From Hexactinellida sp. DTS-2022 (lineage: Eukaryota > Porifera > Hexactinellida): 64,000 bases of DNA. The notes beneath the pieces are model-generated. The model saw only the letters and a program-made list of their open reading frames with translations, ran no database searches and was not told where the DNA came from. The translations under genes and the position numbers were made by a program. Location of the stretch: assembly GCA_028753945.1 (NCBI GenBank), contig JAPNXP010000015.1:3224001-3288000 (forward strand). Direction: 5' to 3'. Below are positions 10,446-22,400 of the stretch, in pieces (the first letter of the stretch is position 1; each line of letters begins with the position of its first letter).

Positions 10446-11201
10446 CTAACTTGCCACCTTTCCTTTCCCTTTTTTAGAATATTTCCCCTTTGCTACCTTA
10501 GACAATCTCTCTAACTCACTACAATCCGGCAGAACACCCCGTGTACGTTTGGCCCTTAAGCTTACATTATTAGCGACGGGGCATTCGCTTGAGCTAGCTG
10601 TAGAGTTGGTGGGACTGTTGCTGGCTGTAGGCAGGTCCTGTTCGCTCTGAGTCGTGCTACCAGAGCTGAATCTCCCGCCCTCCCCCCTAACGCGACGCAG
10701 AGCGTGGAGATGTCGAGACTCGTAGAGAAACTTCTGTCGCTGCTTCGGGATGCGGCCTTCCGCTTCTAATTTCGCGCGGGCCTCGCGTCTTTTAAGAATC
10801 CGGTTGTACTGTTTCGCGTTTACATAAAGCGGTTCTTCCTCCATGATATCTTCACCGAATGTGTTTATAAGAGTTTGTGTTAATAAAGCAAGTGTTTCCG
10901 GATTCTGTTGAAGAGACAGAGAATCGTTAAGCAATGCTAGGGCCGCTTGGCTCTGGTACAAACTCTGTAGAAGAATTACGAGGTCTTGTGTTGCTGTTAG
11001 TGCAATGTTATTGTTAGTGCTGGCGATTAATTCCTGTTGTATATAATCGCTGTCTTGTAAATCTTCCGAATTATGTCCATTTGACTGATCTGTTTTTTCG
11101 TGAATCATGTCTTGTTCGCTGCTATACAAACAGTCGAAGAAAGGTTGGCAATCATCATTAGCTTGTAATCCATATTCAGAATTGGGAATTGAATTCGACA
11201 T
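10446..11201 (-). CDS. NFYA: Nuclear transcription factor Y subunit alpha
   Basis: 251 residues from the ATG at 11201. The CBF/HAP2 core is complete at about residues 131-190. First comes the NF-YB/NF-YC contact helix ([20 protein letters not shown]), then a linker, then the DNA-binding part ([20 protein letters not shown] followed by [10 protein letters not shown]). NF-Y binds CCAAT boxes as a trimer in the nucleus. The N-terminal region is Gln/Asn-containing but short compared with the vertebrate glutamine-rich activation domain. The tail is Ser/Thr-rich, then basic. An earlier in-frame ATG at 11270 would add 23 hydrophobic residues unlike the family, so I prefer 11201. Single exon. Confidence 0.93.
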   Translation of the reverse strand: MSNSIPNSEYGLQANDDCQPFFDCLYSSEQDMIHEKTDQSNGHNSEDLQDSDYIQQELIASTNNNIALTATQDLVILLQSLYQSQAALALLNDSLSLQQNPETLALLTQTLINTFGEDIMEEEPLYVNAKQYNRILKRREARAKLEAEGRIPKQRQKFLYESRHLHALRRVRGEGGRFSSGSTTQSEQDLPTASNSPTNSTASSSECPVANNVSLRAKRTRGVLPDCSELERLSKVAKGKYSKKGKGKVAS

Positions 11202-11367
11202 ACTAATAAACAAATTATCTCTGAAAATGTGCTTAAATAAACTACAAATTTGAGTGAATGAAATGATCAATTATATTCCTATCCTAGTAAATCGCGGTTA
11301 ATTAATAATGATGGAGTATTAATAGCTACAATTAGCATATAAATTCAATACCGCGATAAACCTTGTG

Positions 11368-14300
11368 TTATTCAGTTGAAACTTGATCGACTTCTGTACT
11401 TGCAAGAGAAGTGTTAATTTCCGGTAAATCGATAATTTTCGGTCGCGATCCTTTAGCAATTCGGTCACAAACAAGGCTAATATGTTTTTTAAGCTTAGAC
11501 GTGTCCCTTGGTAATTCTAATGCGGGAAAACTAACAGCGGCGTCTTTGGGGGAGCGCGAAAGCGAAGTTTTAAGCAAATAAGTTAAAGCAAGATCAGTTC
11601 TCTCCTCCCAACCGATATCTCCATTGGAATCCACATCTGCTGATAGGGATTGCGAAATAACGTTAGATTCCTCCTTTGAGAGAGAGTGTGATATTTCGAG
11701 CAGCTTGACTATAAGCTTTGTGAAGCAGGCTAGAATATTCGCAGATGTAGATTGCTTGAAAGCAGCCTGTTCTTCCGCGTTTCCAATCGCGAGAAGTTGC
11801 CGGTAGGTTCCGTCGAGGAGTATATCGAGATTGTTAAGAGGAGTGGGGGTTTTGTCTTTCAAACGTGTCAATATTCGCTTCTGAATGCAACGAAATTGTT
11901 TCGCGTAATCACTCAAAATCTCTCGTAACTGGAATTGATTAATTCGAGCCTCAAAGTGCGTATCAATAGCAATGAAATAATCCTGTAAGGGAAGTTCCTC
12001 ATTGAAAGACAGCTGTAAAGAGGTGTTAGATTTCGCAGAAAAAGCTTCCAATCTCTCCTGCAGCACCTCAATGACTAACCACAAAGCCTCGTGGGAATCT
12101 GTTTGTATTCGGTATTTATTGCTGGACTTGGAAACTATAATAGTAACAGTAGGCTGCAGCAAAGTGTGCAGTGATAATCCCATCGCGTTAGGAGGGAGAT
12201 TCTCATCTTTGTTAATGACGTCATCGAAGAGTTCCAATAGAGGAGTCTCAGAGATATTTGTCTCTAGGGTGAGTTTGTATTTGGCATCTTTGGAAGGTTT
12301 GCATGTCTCAAGGAATAGCGAGAGCGGTAGGGAATAGGACTGGGTTAAATGCTTAGGCGTATTGTTAGTAGAAGTGTAGGCAATCGATAGCGAAAAGTCG
12401 CGTGAAGTAGGTAGCATAAAATTATTAAGGATTAGTGATAAGTCACGCGTGGATTTTCCTTTAGCTTCCAACTCGTCGAGTTGAGTGAATGGAGGCTGCG
12501 CGAAAAGAGGCGGGGCTAGCATGATGGAAAGTGATATGTTTCGCAGAGGAGAGTTAATTAGGTTGCTGATTTCAACATGTACAGTGACAACACTTAGTGA
12601 GTTTGGAATTCCATCTTCTTCTGTCTGTTCTTTGACTTGTTCCTTTCGTATTTCAGAACCAAACTCTACACTCACTTCCATATCCACCACATTAACTTGT
12701 GCATGTGAATCACTATTCTCCACAGAAGATATTTCCTTCTGTAACGCACGCATTTCTTGCGAAATCGCTTCATAATTAACCGGTTTTTTCTCCACCTCCT
12801 GTACAGACAATCTAGGCGGCTCTGTGCCCAGATAGATACACGACAATTTCCCCACATCACTCAACCCCGCAATCACACCGCTTAACTGCTGTAGACTCAC
12901 AACACTAAGCGCTATGGGATTATCATCCAGCTGTGCCGCCCATTGTAAAGTCCCGTCGAGGTATACGAACAGGAATCCGTCAAAAGATGAAACTAAGTAG
13001 CGGATCTTATCACCAACAGACCCGTAGATGTGCATACAAGACGGATTGTAGTCTAGTCTACGCATGAAGCGACACGCCCCAGTTCCTGTTATGCATACAA
13101 TGGCTCTCTCACACAGCAACAGAATGGAGTGTGGACACGTTTCAAAAAGGACAGGGTTAATAGAAATGACATTATCTCCCAAGTTGAGCTCCCAGTCTGC
13201 TCTGAGTTTCTTCCCGCTCTGCACCTGGCTATCTCTCTGCTGCTCCGAAGCAGTAGCGAGCGTCTGATACCTTGTGTTATACAGTAAACTCACTTATCGG
13301 TAGAACTTGTATGTTATACAGTAAACCAAGGAATTATCCAGGAGCGAGACGCTCCTTTTTTGCAGCATGATTTAGGAAAATTTGAATTTAGTAGCGCGAA
13401 AATTTGGAATCCTCTTTTGTACCGTAACAATAATTTGTGATCTAGGCGTATGGAAATTGGATCAGACCAGGATTATGAGCGTATTTACAAATGGCTGTAT
13501 AATACACTGCAGTAAACTGCCTTATCGGTAGAACCAGGCTACATACAGGAACATTTTATGGCGCCTAGATTTAGTTAGAGCTCGAGCCTAAAATACTCAA
13601 TTTTAATTTGGTCTATGGGCCATGGGTGATTTTCGCGGGCCTGGAAAAGTTCCGTTTCAAATTAAGCGCCTGGATGAAACCCTGTGTATAACTTAACACC
13701 TTCTTATATCGAAGTTACATATTCCCCAGACGGGAAAAGTAATTGATTTTACGAAGTAATAGAAGGGTCCTTTGGACTTCGTTATAACGATGGCTCACTG
13801 TAATTCAATTGTATTGTATTATAATGTAAAATGTGCTGGTAATAACATACAATAAGGTAATCAAGTTACAAGTCAACTATGATACATCTAAGATACTAAA
13901 TCAATGCAATTTGTAACAACTTCACAACAAATACCTCAGAAACAGTAAGTGAAATAATGAAGACCATTCCTGCTCAAATTAACAATAATTAGTGTACCAA
14001 ATAAAGGTTTCATCAAAACTTAAAAGTGAGCACAGTTAAAAACCAGTCTGAATTTAGTAAATAATGATTCTATATAACAACTATGCGGAATTTAGTCTAA
14101 AAGAATTATTTAAATAATGTTGTACATGGGATGCTATAAGAACATTGTCGGGAAATGTTTTTATAAGGAGAAAAAATTATATAGGGGTATATGACAACCG
14201 TTTTCCTATATAATGTTATTAAATTACTCTGGATCTCGATATAAATACTTTGTAATATGTATGCCGTAATAAGTGAAATAAATATTTACACAACAACTCA

Positions 14301-15287
14301 CTTGTAAGATTCCAAATACCCTCTAGAGGACCCAGTTATAAATGAGTCTGAATTAGAATAGTACTGAAGAGGGCCTGGCAATAGGAACCCAGGCAGGAAA
14401 CGGGAAAAAGCTGAACTTTCTTGTTCAAAGAAAGAGAGCAATCCATCCATGGACTGGACACATATGAAATCGCGGTTTTTTACACCACCAAAAGTACCAT
14501 ATGTGAAATTAGCCGCGTTTCTCTGCAGATTATGTTCATACTGGAATGTTAGAGTGATCGGGTTGCGTGCTGTGCCCTGAGGGGTGTTAACAATCGCGAT
14601 ATTCTCTTCAGTTCTACTTATCGCGTATACGGATAGCTTCCGCGGATGTAGGATAGCCAGAAAGGACTGTTCTGTTCCAGCCACGAATCTCCCTGTTTCT
14701 ATCTGAATAGAGATCGTATTGATAGTATAATTACGGGCTTACTTATATATTATATAGGCCAACATCTCTTCAATATAAAGGTGAATTTTTATATATAAAA
14801 ATGATAGGACCTGAAAATTACATTAGTTAAGGAGTTGACCGAAAATATAGTTACAGCATTTAATCAGTAGAACCCGCATAATATAAGTTATTGAGACAAA
14901 GGATTATTTTGTTGATTATTTATATTGGCTAGGGGAATTAAACTTTGTACTCCTAAACTGATTTTCCCGTGTTGATATTATGGAGAGACTAGTACTGTAT
15001 TACAAATGTATACAAACCTGTAGTATCGAGTTGGATAGCAACATCTCCAACAGCATATCCTGTCCCCTGTCCAAATCCTGGTCGGTATCCTCTGTCCCCT
15101 CTCTCTCATAGGTGGGGCAGTAAATCCGCAGCACTCCTTGGTAGCTACCTGTTATCAAGATGCTGCCTACCTTAGATGTGTTATCAACCGCGAATTTGTT
15201 CACACAAAACGCGTTGAAATCAAAGTTCTCTTCTTCTTGCCAGACAGGAGATGAACTCCAAAAAGTATTCACTTTGAATAAAGACAT
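11368..15287 (-). CDS. BBS9: Bardet-Biedl syndrome 9 protein (PTHB1), BBSome subunit
   Basis: Exons 15018-15287, 14302-14702 and 11368-13270; the phases join exactly (LQ|IETGRF and ESY(K)YQTL), giving 857 residues against 887 in human. BBS9 is a core BBSome subunit that helps traffic membrane proteins in cilia. The N-terminal beta-propeller shows MSLFKVNTFW, GVLRIYCP, YEHNLQRNAANFTYGTFGGV and RFLPGFLLPGPLQYYS, all nearly as in PTHB1. The C-terminal part shows LPLQDYFIAIDTHFEARINQ, RLKDKTPTPLNNLDILLDGT and DTSKLKKHISLVCDRIAKG. The last exon is unusually long. Intron 1 carries a GCCAACACC-family MITE; intron 2 (1031 bp) carries at least three repeats. Confidence 0.96.
13322..13525. repeat. Dispersed repeat, copy 1 (BBS9 intron 2)
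   Basis: About 200 bp that match 21715-21890 over most of their length: both have TTATCCAGGAGCG, GTACCGTAACA.TAATTTGTG, GATCAGACCAGGATTA.GAGC-like text and GTATTT.CAAATGGCTG. I see no coding potential. The ends are not clear inverted repeats. Confidence 0.75.
13670..14230. repeat. Remnants of pogo-like MITEs in BBS9 intron 2
   Basis: 13670-13802 ends GACTTCGTTATAACGATGG then CTCACTGTA, a pogo-type end. 14130-14215 (GCTATAAGAACATTGTCGGG and ATTATATAGGGGTATATGAC) is a decayed copy of the element at 49112-49250. The text between is AT-rich and unremarkable. Confidence 0.5.
14740..14840. mobile_element. MITE, GCCAACACC family, in BBS9 intron 1
   Basis: Starts TTATATAGGCCAACATCTCT and ends in GTTAAGGAGTTGACCGA; it shares the inner AAAGGTGAATTTTTAT and GACCTGAAAATTACATTAG segments with its relatives. 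Confidence 0.7.
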
Positions 15288-15465
15288 GCTAGAAATATCG
15301 CGATTATTAACACCTGTAATTAATTAAATTGTTGTTAAAAATACAGCGAATTTATACGAAATATTGTGTGAATTATAACTTTAACATTACACTGTAGTTA
15401 ACAAATGCTAGAAGAATACTCAATCTTCTTGTAGTCTTCTCAATTTCCAACCAACTATGCGATAT

Positions 15466-18400
15466 TCATATTTCATCTTTTACATGCAAGTCAAATACTA
15501 AATCAACTGGATTAGTACTTGGTTGCTGTCCATTAGCATTAGTGCCTATTTGACTGTTCGTACTATCTCCTATGTCCATTTTTCCCTGATTGGTGTTATC
15601 ATCAGTTCGTTCCTTTGTCCTGTTGTTGTCTCCATTAGCTCGTTCTTTGTTTGAGTAGCTTCGTGAGTGAGCTATGTTTCGACGGCTCTTCTCTCGCTCT
15701 CGCTCTTTGTTTCGGCTTCTATTTATACTCCGGCTTCGGCTCCTGCTACGCGAGTACGAGTTGTCGCGTCTGCGATCTGCAAACAACATTCCTATTACCC
15801 TTCTCAGCAACAGATACACAGAAACAGGAATATTTTCCAAATCGGAAAATTCCAAAAGCTTGTCCCAAATTAAATGAGAGTTAATACACTAATGTCAGTT
15901 ATATTGAAAGGCTTTGAAAGGGACTTAAATATTGTTTGTATTAACCGGATATTCGTATTCAAAAAGCATGCACTATGTTAAATTATGAGTACAAATAATG
16001 TTCTTCTGATAACTCGTGAGGTTATAGTAAACGTGTACTACGTAAGTATTTCAAGAATTTAGCAATGGAAATCCAGGAAATACCCATAAATCCACAGAAA
16101 ATCAATGGATTGTAGCACTATTACACAGGGTATGTTTGTAAGTATCAACTCACTTCTGCTGACATCCCTGCGCTCATAGGGAGAGTACCTGCGTCGGTGC
16201 TTGGCAGGTCTGTCGGGAGAGCGTCTGCGGTCCTCTCGCGAGTCTTCTCGAGCGGACCTCCTCCGTGGCAACTTGTAGGGGCTGATGGAACGCCGGCGAT
16301 GGCTGCGGTGTTTGTATCTATTCGGTGAGAGAGCACGACGACCTGTGAACAGTTGCAAATAAAAATATATAAAAAGAATTAATAATCTAACAGTAGTTGA
16401 AGTGTAGATCAATGGGTTGGCCAAAATGGAAAAGTATGTAGTTTTTGACTTTTACAAATTGCACTTTCAAATGGTTCTTATATATTATGTTGGGTCAAAG
16501 GAGACAACTAAATTACCCCGGGTTAAGCACCCAGGTGTAGACAGTTACCTGATTTGTTGTCAGCCTCGGAAGGAGGGGGGGTGCGATACTTCATGTTCCC
16601 TCTCCCCTTAAGGATCCTACCGGAGCTCGATACCATGCCCTCTCTGTTGGGGAGGGGCATGTTGTCCTCGCAGTTCCGGGAGAGATGTTTCCCTTGATTC
16701 CTGATAGGAGAGGGAGTGCGGGAGTAGCGATACAGCCAGGAGCGGATCTAATAAGTGAGGGATAAATACATGGCACAGTCATTATAACTTGTACAGGCTA
16801 TAGCAGTGGTTTTCAATGTAGGGCTCCAAAGGTTATCTAGATACTAGAGAGTCAAATTATTCATTCATTCATAGAATTCAAAATACTTATTATCATCAAT
16901 TGTGAAGAGAAACATAAAATGTAAACATTGCAATGTCCAACTTCTATGATATTTTTGAATATTTAAGATAAAAGTCCCCTTTAGGGCAACAAATGTATCA
17001 CATGATATAATAATCACATTTGCAAAAGCGATCGGTTAAGACCTGATCTAAAGCTAACCAGAGAAGCCGGTAGAATAGGCGTCAGATCGTCTTCTGGAGA
17101 GCTCTGTCTCTCCTCAACGCTAGCGTCGCTTTGGAATTCTCTCTGCTCGGTGTCCATCATATCGATCGCGTCTTCCTGGAACCCCTGCTCCCCTGCCTCG
17201 TCCCCGATGTTGCCCAGCTGATCCACCTCAGCCTCGGACTCCAGCTTCCGCAGTTTGTGCTTAATCACTTCCGCAACCTGGCAGGCGTAAATATATAATA
17301 CAATAAATAATACATAAGATACAACAAACATGTGCATCCCAATACCCTCATTATATAAGTTCCAGAAAATTACCTATGTACAGTAGAACCTCGTTAGTAC
17401 GAACACCATAGGTACGTCAAAATGTGTTCGCCTTATCCGGAATTAGTATTAAGTACTATTAACCGGTGTCATTTGTGTTGAAAAGGATGTGAAAGGGATT
17501 GAAATAGTGTTCGTATCAAGCGTGCTCGTTATACCAGGTTCTACTTTAGTTTATAATGTTTCGCAACGTTTAAATAGTTAATTGGCATTATTTCTATACA
17601 GCAGTTATAAACTACCTTTTTCAGCTTAGTTTTCTCTCCCGCTTCCTCCTCGCTCTTCCCTATCATTTTGTACTTGCGCTTGACTCTCTGGAACTTGTCC
17701 ACCAGTCTCTGTCTCTCGACAGCGCAGTCCTGAGCAGTGAGCAGCAGCTTGCGAGGGACGGGGCGCTCGTGGTTGTTGTAGTTGTAGATCAGCTCTCCAC
17801 ACCCCACTAGACAACCGGAATATCTCATAAGAATGTAGCAAACACATTACATCATACCAAATACAGTAAACCTTTGGAATAAAATATAAGCACATATTAT
17901 CCGAGTGTAGTATGATCTAAATGAGTTTACCATACAGGTATAAAATACTTGCAGGCATTGCTTTATAAACTTGGTCAAAAATATTCTATTTATAAGTTAA
18001 ATTTCCAAGCTACTCAAATAATGGTAAAACAATTTCCTCCTTGTTACAAGTGAGCTCATTAGAGTATATTAACTCAGACCCATTGACTATAATTATCATT
18101 GGCTAAGGCTTTATTTGACAGAGTCCTAATTTTGTTTGTACATTGACTATTATTGCTGAATTAAATAATTAAGTGTAGTATAGTATACCGGTACTCACCC
18201 ACGCTTATGTCTGCCTCTGGCTTGAAGTTAGACCCCACCTCGCACTGCTCTACGCGCGCTACCACTTCCTGTCCGGATATGACCTCTCCGAACACCACGT
18301 GCTTACCGTCCAGGTGCGGCGCGGGGGCTGTCGTTATGAAGAACTGACTCGCGTTCGTGTTGGGACCTCTGTTAGCCATCGACACCAGGTAGGGGCTGGT

Positions 18401-19145
18401 GTGAGCCATGGATATGTTCTCATCGTCGAAATAACTATAGATAGTAACAGACATATAGTATACAGTAGAACTCGTTATAACATACCCCTCTTGAGTGAAA
18501 TAAGTACGTATTATCCGAGTGTATGTGTATGAAATCCTTACTGTTTTATAAAGTAATGTCTAGGGACCGTCAAATTGTGTTCGCCTTATCCGGAATTCTT
18601 ATTAACCAATATCATTTGTATTGAAAAGGTATTGAAGGGGACTGAAATAGTGTTTGTATTAACCGCGTTCATACTAACGAGGTTCTACTGCATAAGTATA
18701 CTAATAACTAGAAGACAGAGTATCATTCTACTATACTGTATTATGGCTGCAAATACACTATAATACGATTATGAATAAATCCCTAGAATTCGTATTTCCC
18801 ACACAACAACAATCAGCTGATTACTCACCCTCCATATATAGACTCTCCTCCAGTGCCATCTTTCGCAGTGAAGTCTCCAGTTTGAATCATAAACCCTTTT
18901 ATAACACGATGGAACCTACACCCTCTGTAAGAAAGGGATTTGTTCGATACCTCCCCAACTCCCTTCTCTCCTGTACACAAACAACGGAAATTCTCACACG
19001 TCTTAGGTGCCAACTGTTTGTACAACTCAATAACAATGCGCCCAATATCCTCGTTGTTAATCTCTATATCGAGGTAGCAGCGAGGCCGGGTCTCCATTGG
19101 CTCCGTGGGCTCTATGTTCAGGTTGTTTTCTGCGCCGCCCCACAT
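15466..19145 (-). CDS. PPIG: Nuclear RS-domain cyclophilin (PPIG/NKTR type)
   Basis: Seven exons: 18829-19145, 18199-18434, 17616-17806, 17059-17277, 16549-16747, 16154-16342, 15466-15776; the phases agree, giving 553 residues. The peptidyl-prolyl isomerase domain fills exons 1-3: [49 protein letters not shown] and [18 protein letters not shown]. The active-site Arg and Phe (FHR, FMIQ) and the substrate-site SQFF and [10 protein letters not shown] are present; the usual cyclosporin-site Trp position reads His, as in this subfamily. An acidic stretch follows, then [17 protein letters not shown], matching the motif shared by PPIG and NKTR, then Arg/Ser blocks ([15 protein letters not shown]). 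Such proteins act with splicing factors in nuclear speckles. The exact parent (PPIG or NKTR) cannot be told. Confidence 0.92.
17381..17545. mobile_element. Pogo-like MITE in PPIG-like intron 3
   Basis: Left end CAGTAGAACCTCGTTAGTAC preceded by TA; right end GCTCGTTATACCAGGTTCTA with CTT after it. Inner text GTGTTCGCCTTATCCGGAAT recurs at 18.56 and (inverted) 25.28 kb. Confidence 0.85.
18463..18690. mobile_element. Pogo-like MITE in PPIG-like intron 1
   Basis: Left end CAGTAGAACTCGTTATAACA, right end CATACTAACGAGGTTCTACT plus G, flanked by TA on the left. It shares GTTCGCCTTATCCGGAATTC and TTGAAAAGGTATTGAAGGGG with 17381-17545. Confidence 0.85.
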
Positions 19146-19498
19146 CTCAGCAGGCTAGCTACACTCTGTGCAGATGGAATGCGGTAATTATAGCTAATTA
19201 TAGCTAGTGAATCAATAAATACGGCCAGTTGAATTGCGAACTTTTCTGCTAAAAATTATTTAAAACAGTACTACAAATATATTTGCAATTGCAACAAAAA
19301 ACGCAATATAGCCGCAAATAAACACAAATAATGAAATTCAGAGGTACAATTTTGATCTGCTGACATACAGTAATAACGCATTCCTTTCCCTGTAACACGT
19401 AACCAAGCAAATCGACTGAGTGTAGATAAATGATTTGGGATATCAAGCTAAATAGATAAGTGAGTCCCAGTTTGAATCAAATCAATTGAATTGACTCA
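19146..19498. other. Spacer between PPIG-like gene and STAG
   Basis: 353 bp of AT-rich DNA. It must hold the promoter of the PPIG-like gene and the STAG 3' UTR. I see no repeat or RNA gene. Confidence 0.6.
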
Positions 19499-22400
19499 TC
19501 ACAATTCGCTAGTATTAGAATCAGCCTCGGTTGTATCCAACAATGCCAAAGGGTCTTTCCCTGACTCGCTCGCGCTCGTAGAAAGATTAATACGCTTGCT
19601 ACGGCGAGTCGCTGCAATAGGAGTCTCATCATCCATGGTACTAGGAGTATCGTAAGACGGTCTCTTCCTAGACTGCCTAGGTTTATTCCTCTGTAACTCA
19701 ACAGTAGAAGTTATAACGCCAGGGGAATCTAAACCACCCATTACATCCATCCAGTTTGTAATATCCGGGTTTTCAGAATCAGTTTCCAACTCTTGCACCC
19801 CTGTACTCCCTATAGAAGGACTGGCTGTATCGGATAACAGAGGACTGATTGCATCGTGTGATAACAACGAGCTCGCGGGCTCTATGGAAACCAGTGGGCT
19901 ATCAGTCTGTTCATCTGGTGAGTCAGAGAATGCAGAAGTGACATGAGGCGGTAACAGGGTTGTTAACACCCGACCCTTGCCCCTGCCCCTCCCCCGTACA
20001 ATAGCCCTGGCACCTCTCGCGGCACGCGACACCCTTCGCGACCGAACTGGCTGCATGGCACGCGGAGATAAGATCACATCATCATCCGAGTCCCCGGAAA
20101 CTTCTTCACTTCCTACAGAATGAGCTGTTTGTGGCACCTTCTTAACAATGGGCTTGTACAACATGCTGACAAATGTATGGAGAGTTTTCCAGTTCTTTAT
20201 TTTGGGACGTGATTTATAAGCGGGCGGTAGGAGGGTACCTAGTACCTTGTTAACGCCCCTTTCACCTGTTCTGTCCTCCTCAATAAGCTTGTGAGAGAAC
20301 TCTTGTACGACTTCTAAGAATTCCATGTTTGGGTAGTTAGAAGGAAAGTCCTCTTCCTTGCTATTAGTGGGGTTAGTGCTCTTAAGCGCGTACTCTATTC
20401 CGCCTAAGTGGAGACTGACTACTATCTTTCTTATCTTTGTTAGCTCAAATCCTGTGAGCAGGTTGAACCGCTTGGCCAGCTCTTTCATATAACTCCATTC
20501 AGGAGAGGTCTTATCCACTTGACCTAGGAGAGAGTACGTAATAACTAATAACTATTATATAGTAGAACCTAGTTAATAGGTACGTACACCAATGGATCGT
20601 CAAAATGTGTACTCCTTATACGAGATTCGTAATAACCGTGTTCGTAATACCAAAGTAAACAACAACAGGACATAAAATAAATAGCTGTTTAAACGTTGCG
20701 TAACGCTTCCAATGGGGAGGTTGGTTAATTAATGTGTGACATACCATTCTTTTGCATTACAAATGGTAAAAATCGTAAATAGGGATGTCTAATTTTCGGG
20801 AATTTTGCGTTAAGTAACTTTTGTTGATAATGGCAAAAATGGCAGGTATATACAGGTGACTGCTATGCACGGTTGATCATAATAAGGAAAGTGTGTGGGG
20901 ACCTAAGTGCCGTATAGACAGGTTATACTGTGTTAATACCGTCAGTGCTCATATCCTTGATCTCCTCGAAGAGCTGCTTGAGACTCTGCAGAATGGTTTT
21001 ACTCCAGAGCACGTGACTCGCCTCCTTGCACTTAGAGATAGACAGCTTCATCATGCTGCCGAATGCGTCGTAGTAACGCAGGTAGTGCACAAATATGCGA
21101 CTAGCCAGCACCATGGGGAATGAGCCGTAGATAATCAGACGAGTGAAAGCAGCGAAAACCTAAACGCATTAATAAGTAAATAGTTTATACAGGGCCAATT
21201 CAGGGCATTTCTCTCCCGAGCACAATTTAACTTGGCTAGCTACTCATTCAGGGTGTAGCAATCAGATCTAAGTTGACCAGGTTGAAACAGTACTAAATAC
21301 TTTAATTGTAAACTTGTCCAACCTGACCGTCTCCTATGGCTATGGAATTACGGCGCTTTAGTATTTAAACTCTCCCACGGGCCATGGGAAAACTTCTCCC
21401 CTTACCCCACTCGCACTCTTGACAGCACAGATTTCGCAACAATGATGTTGCAGTGAATTAGACAACTTAGTGTGTTCCTGAACACCCAAATAATACGATG
21501 TGTACGTAAATACACCAAGTAATAATGGTGTGCAATATTGCTCCATTAACAAGTTATTTTTCAGTCCATAAGCGAACATTGAATGTTAATTCTCTCCCTC
21601 TAATAGAAAGTTCGCTTATTAGCAAGTAGTTCGTTCAAAAGGTTACTTGCTATTACGCTAACACCACTTTAATTTGTTTACAATAAGCAGACCTGACTGT
21701 AGTACAAGGATTTATCCAGGAGCGCGAGATACTCCTTTTGGAGTGATTCTTTGGAAAATTTTAATTAGGAGCGCTAAAATTTTCAACCTTCTCGTATACC
21801 GTAACATTAATTTGTGATTAGGCGTATGCAAATTGCATCAGACCAGGATTAGGAGCGTATTTGCAAATGGCTGCATAATACACGCTGTACTAAACACACT
21901 AAGTTCTCTAATACACTGCTGTATGCTGCACACTAACCTCTCTCTTCTTCTGGAAGGCCTGCAGCTTCTCCTCCCCCTGGGCATCCGCCGCCTCCTGCTG
22001 GCTAGCACTCAGCTCCCCCTCCCGCTTGCTGGTCAGCACATCCTCTGTGAACACGTACTGCAGTACGAACGAGGTGCAGTGCTCCTGCAGCTCTATGCTG
22101 GGGGAGATGACCAGCGGCTTGAAGGTGGGGGTGTGGTTAATCAGGTTGGGGGAGAGCAGGGATATCAGGTCGCTGAGGATTAGAAACGAGTCTGCTCTTA
22201 CGTCATCCTCATCTCCGTACAGTACGTAGTCTTCTAGTATCCTCAATAACTGTGTGATAGGAGTAAATAACTCGTAGTGAGGAAATACATTCATTAAAAT
22301 TTATAATACTATTCTGTCTACCTAACTGCATACAAATTCCAATATATAATAAGAGAGTTTGTAAGTCCTAGTGCAGGATTTGAAACGCCGTAGCGCGGAA

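Noticed and set aside
20893..22229. Several plus-strand ORFs opposite STAG exons 9 and 10
   Set aside because: Antisense shadows of STAG exons that match the family by sequence and phase.
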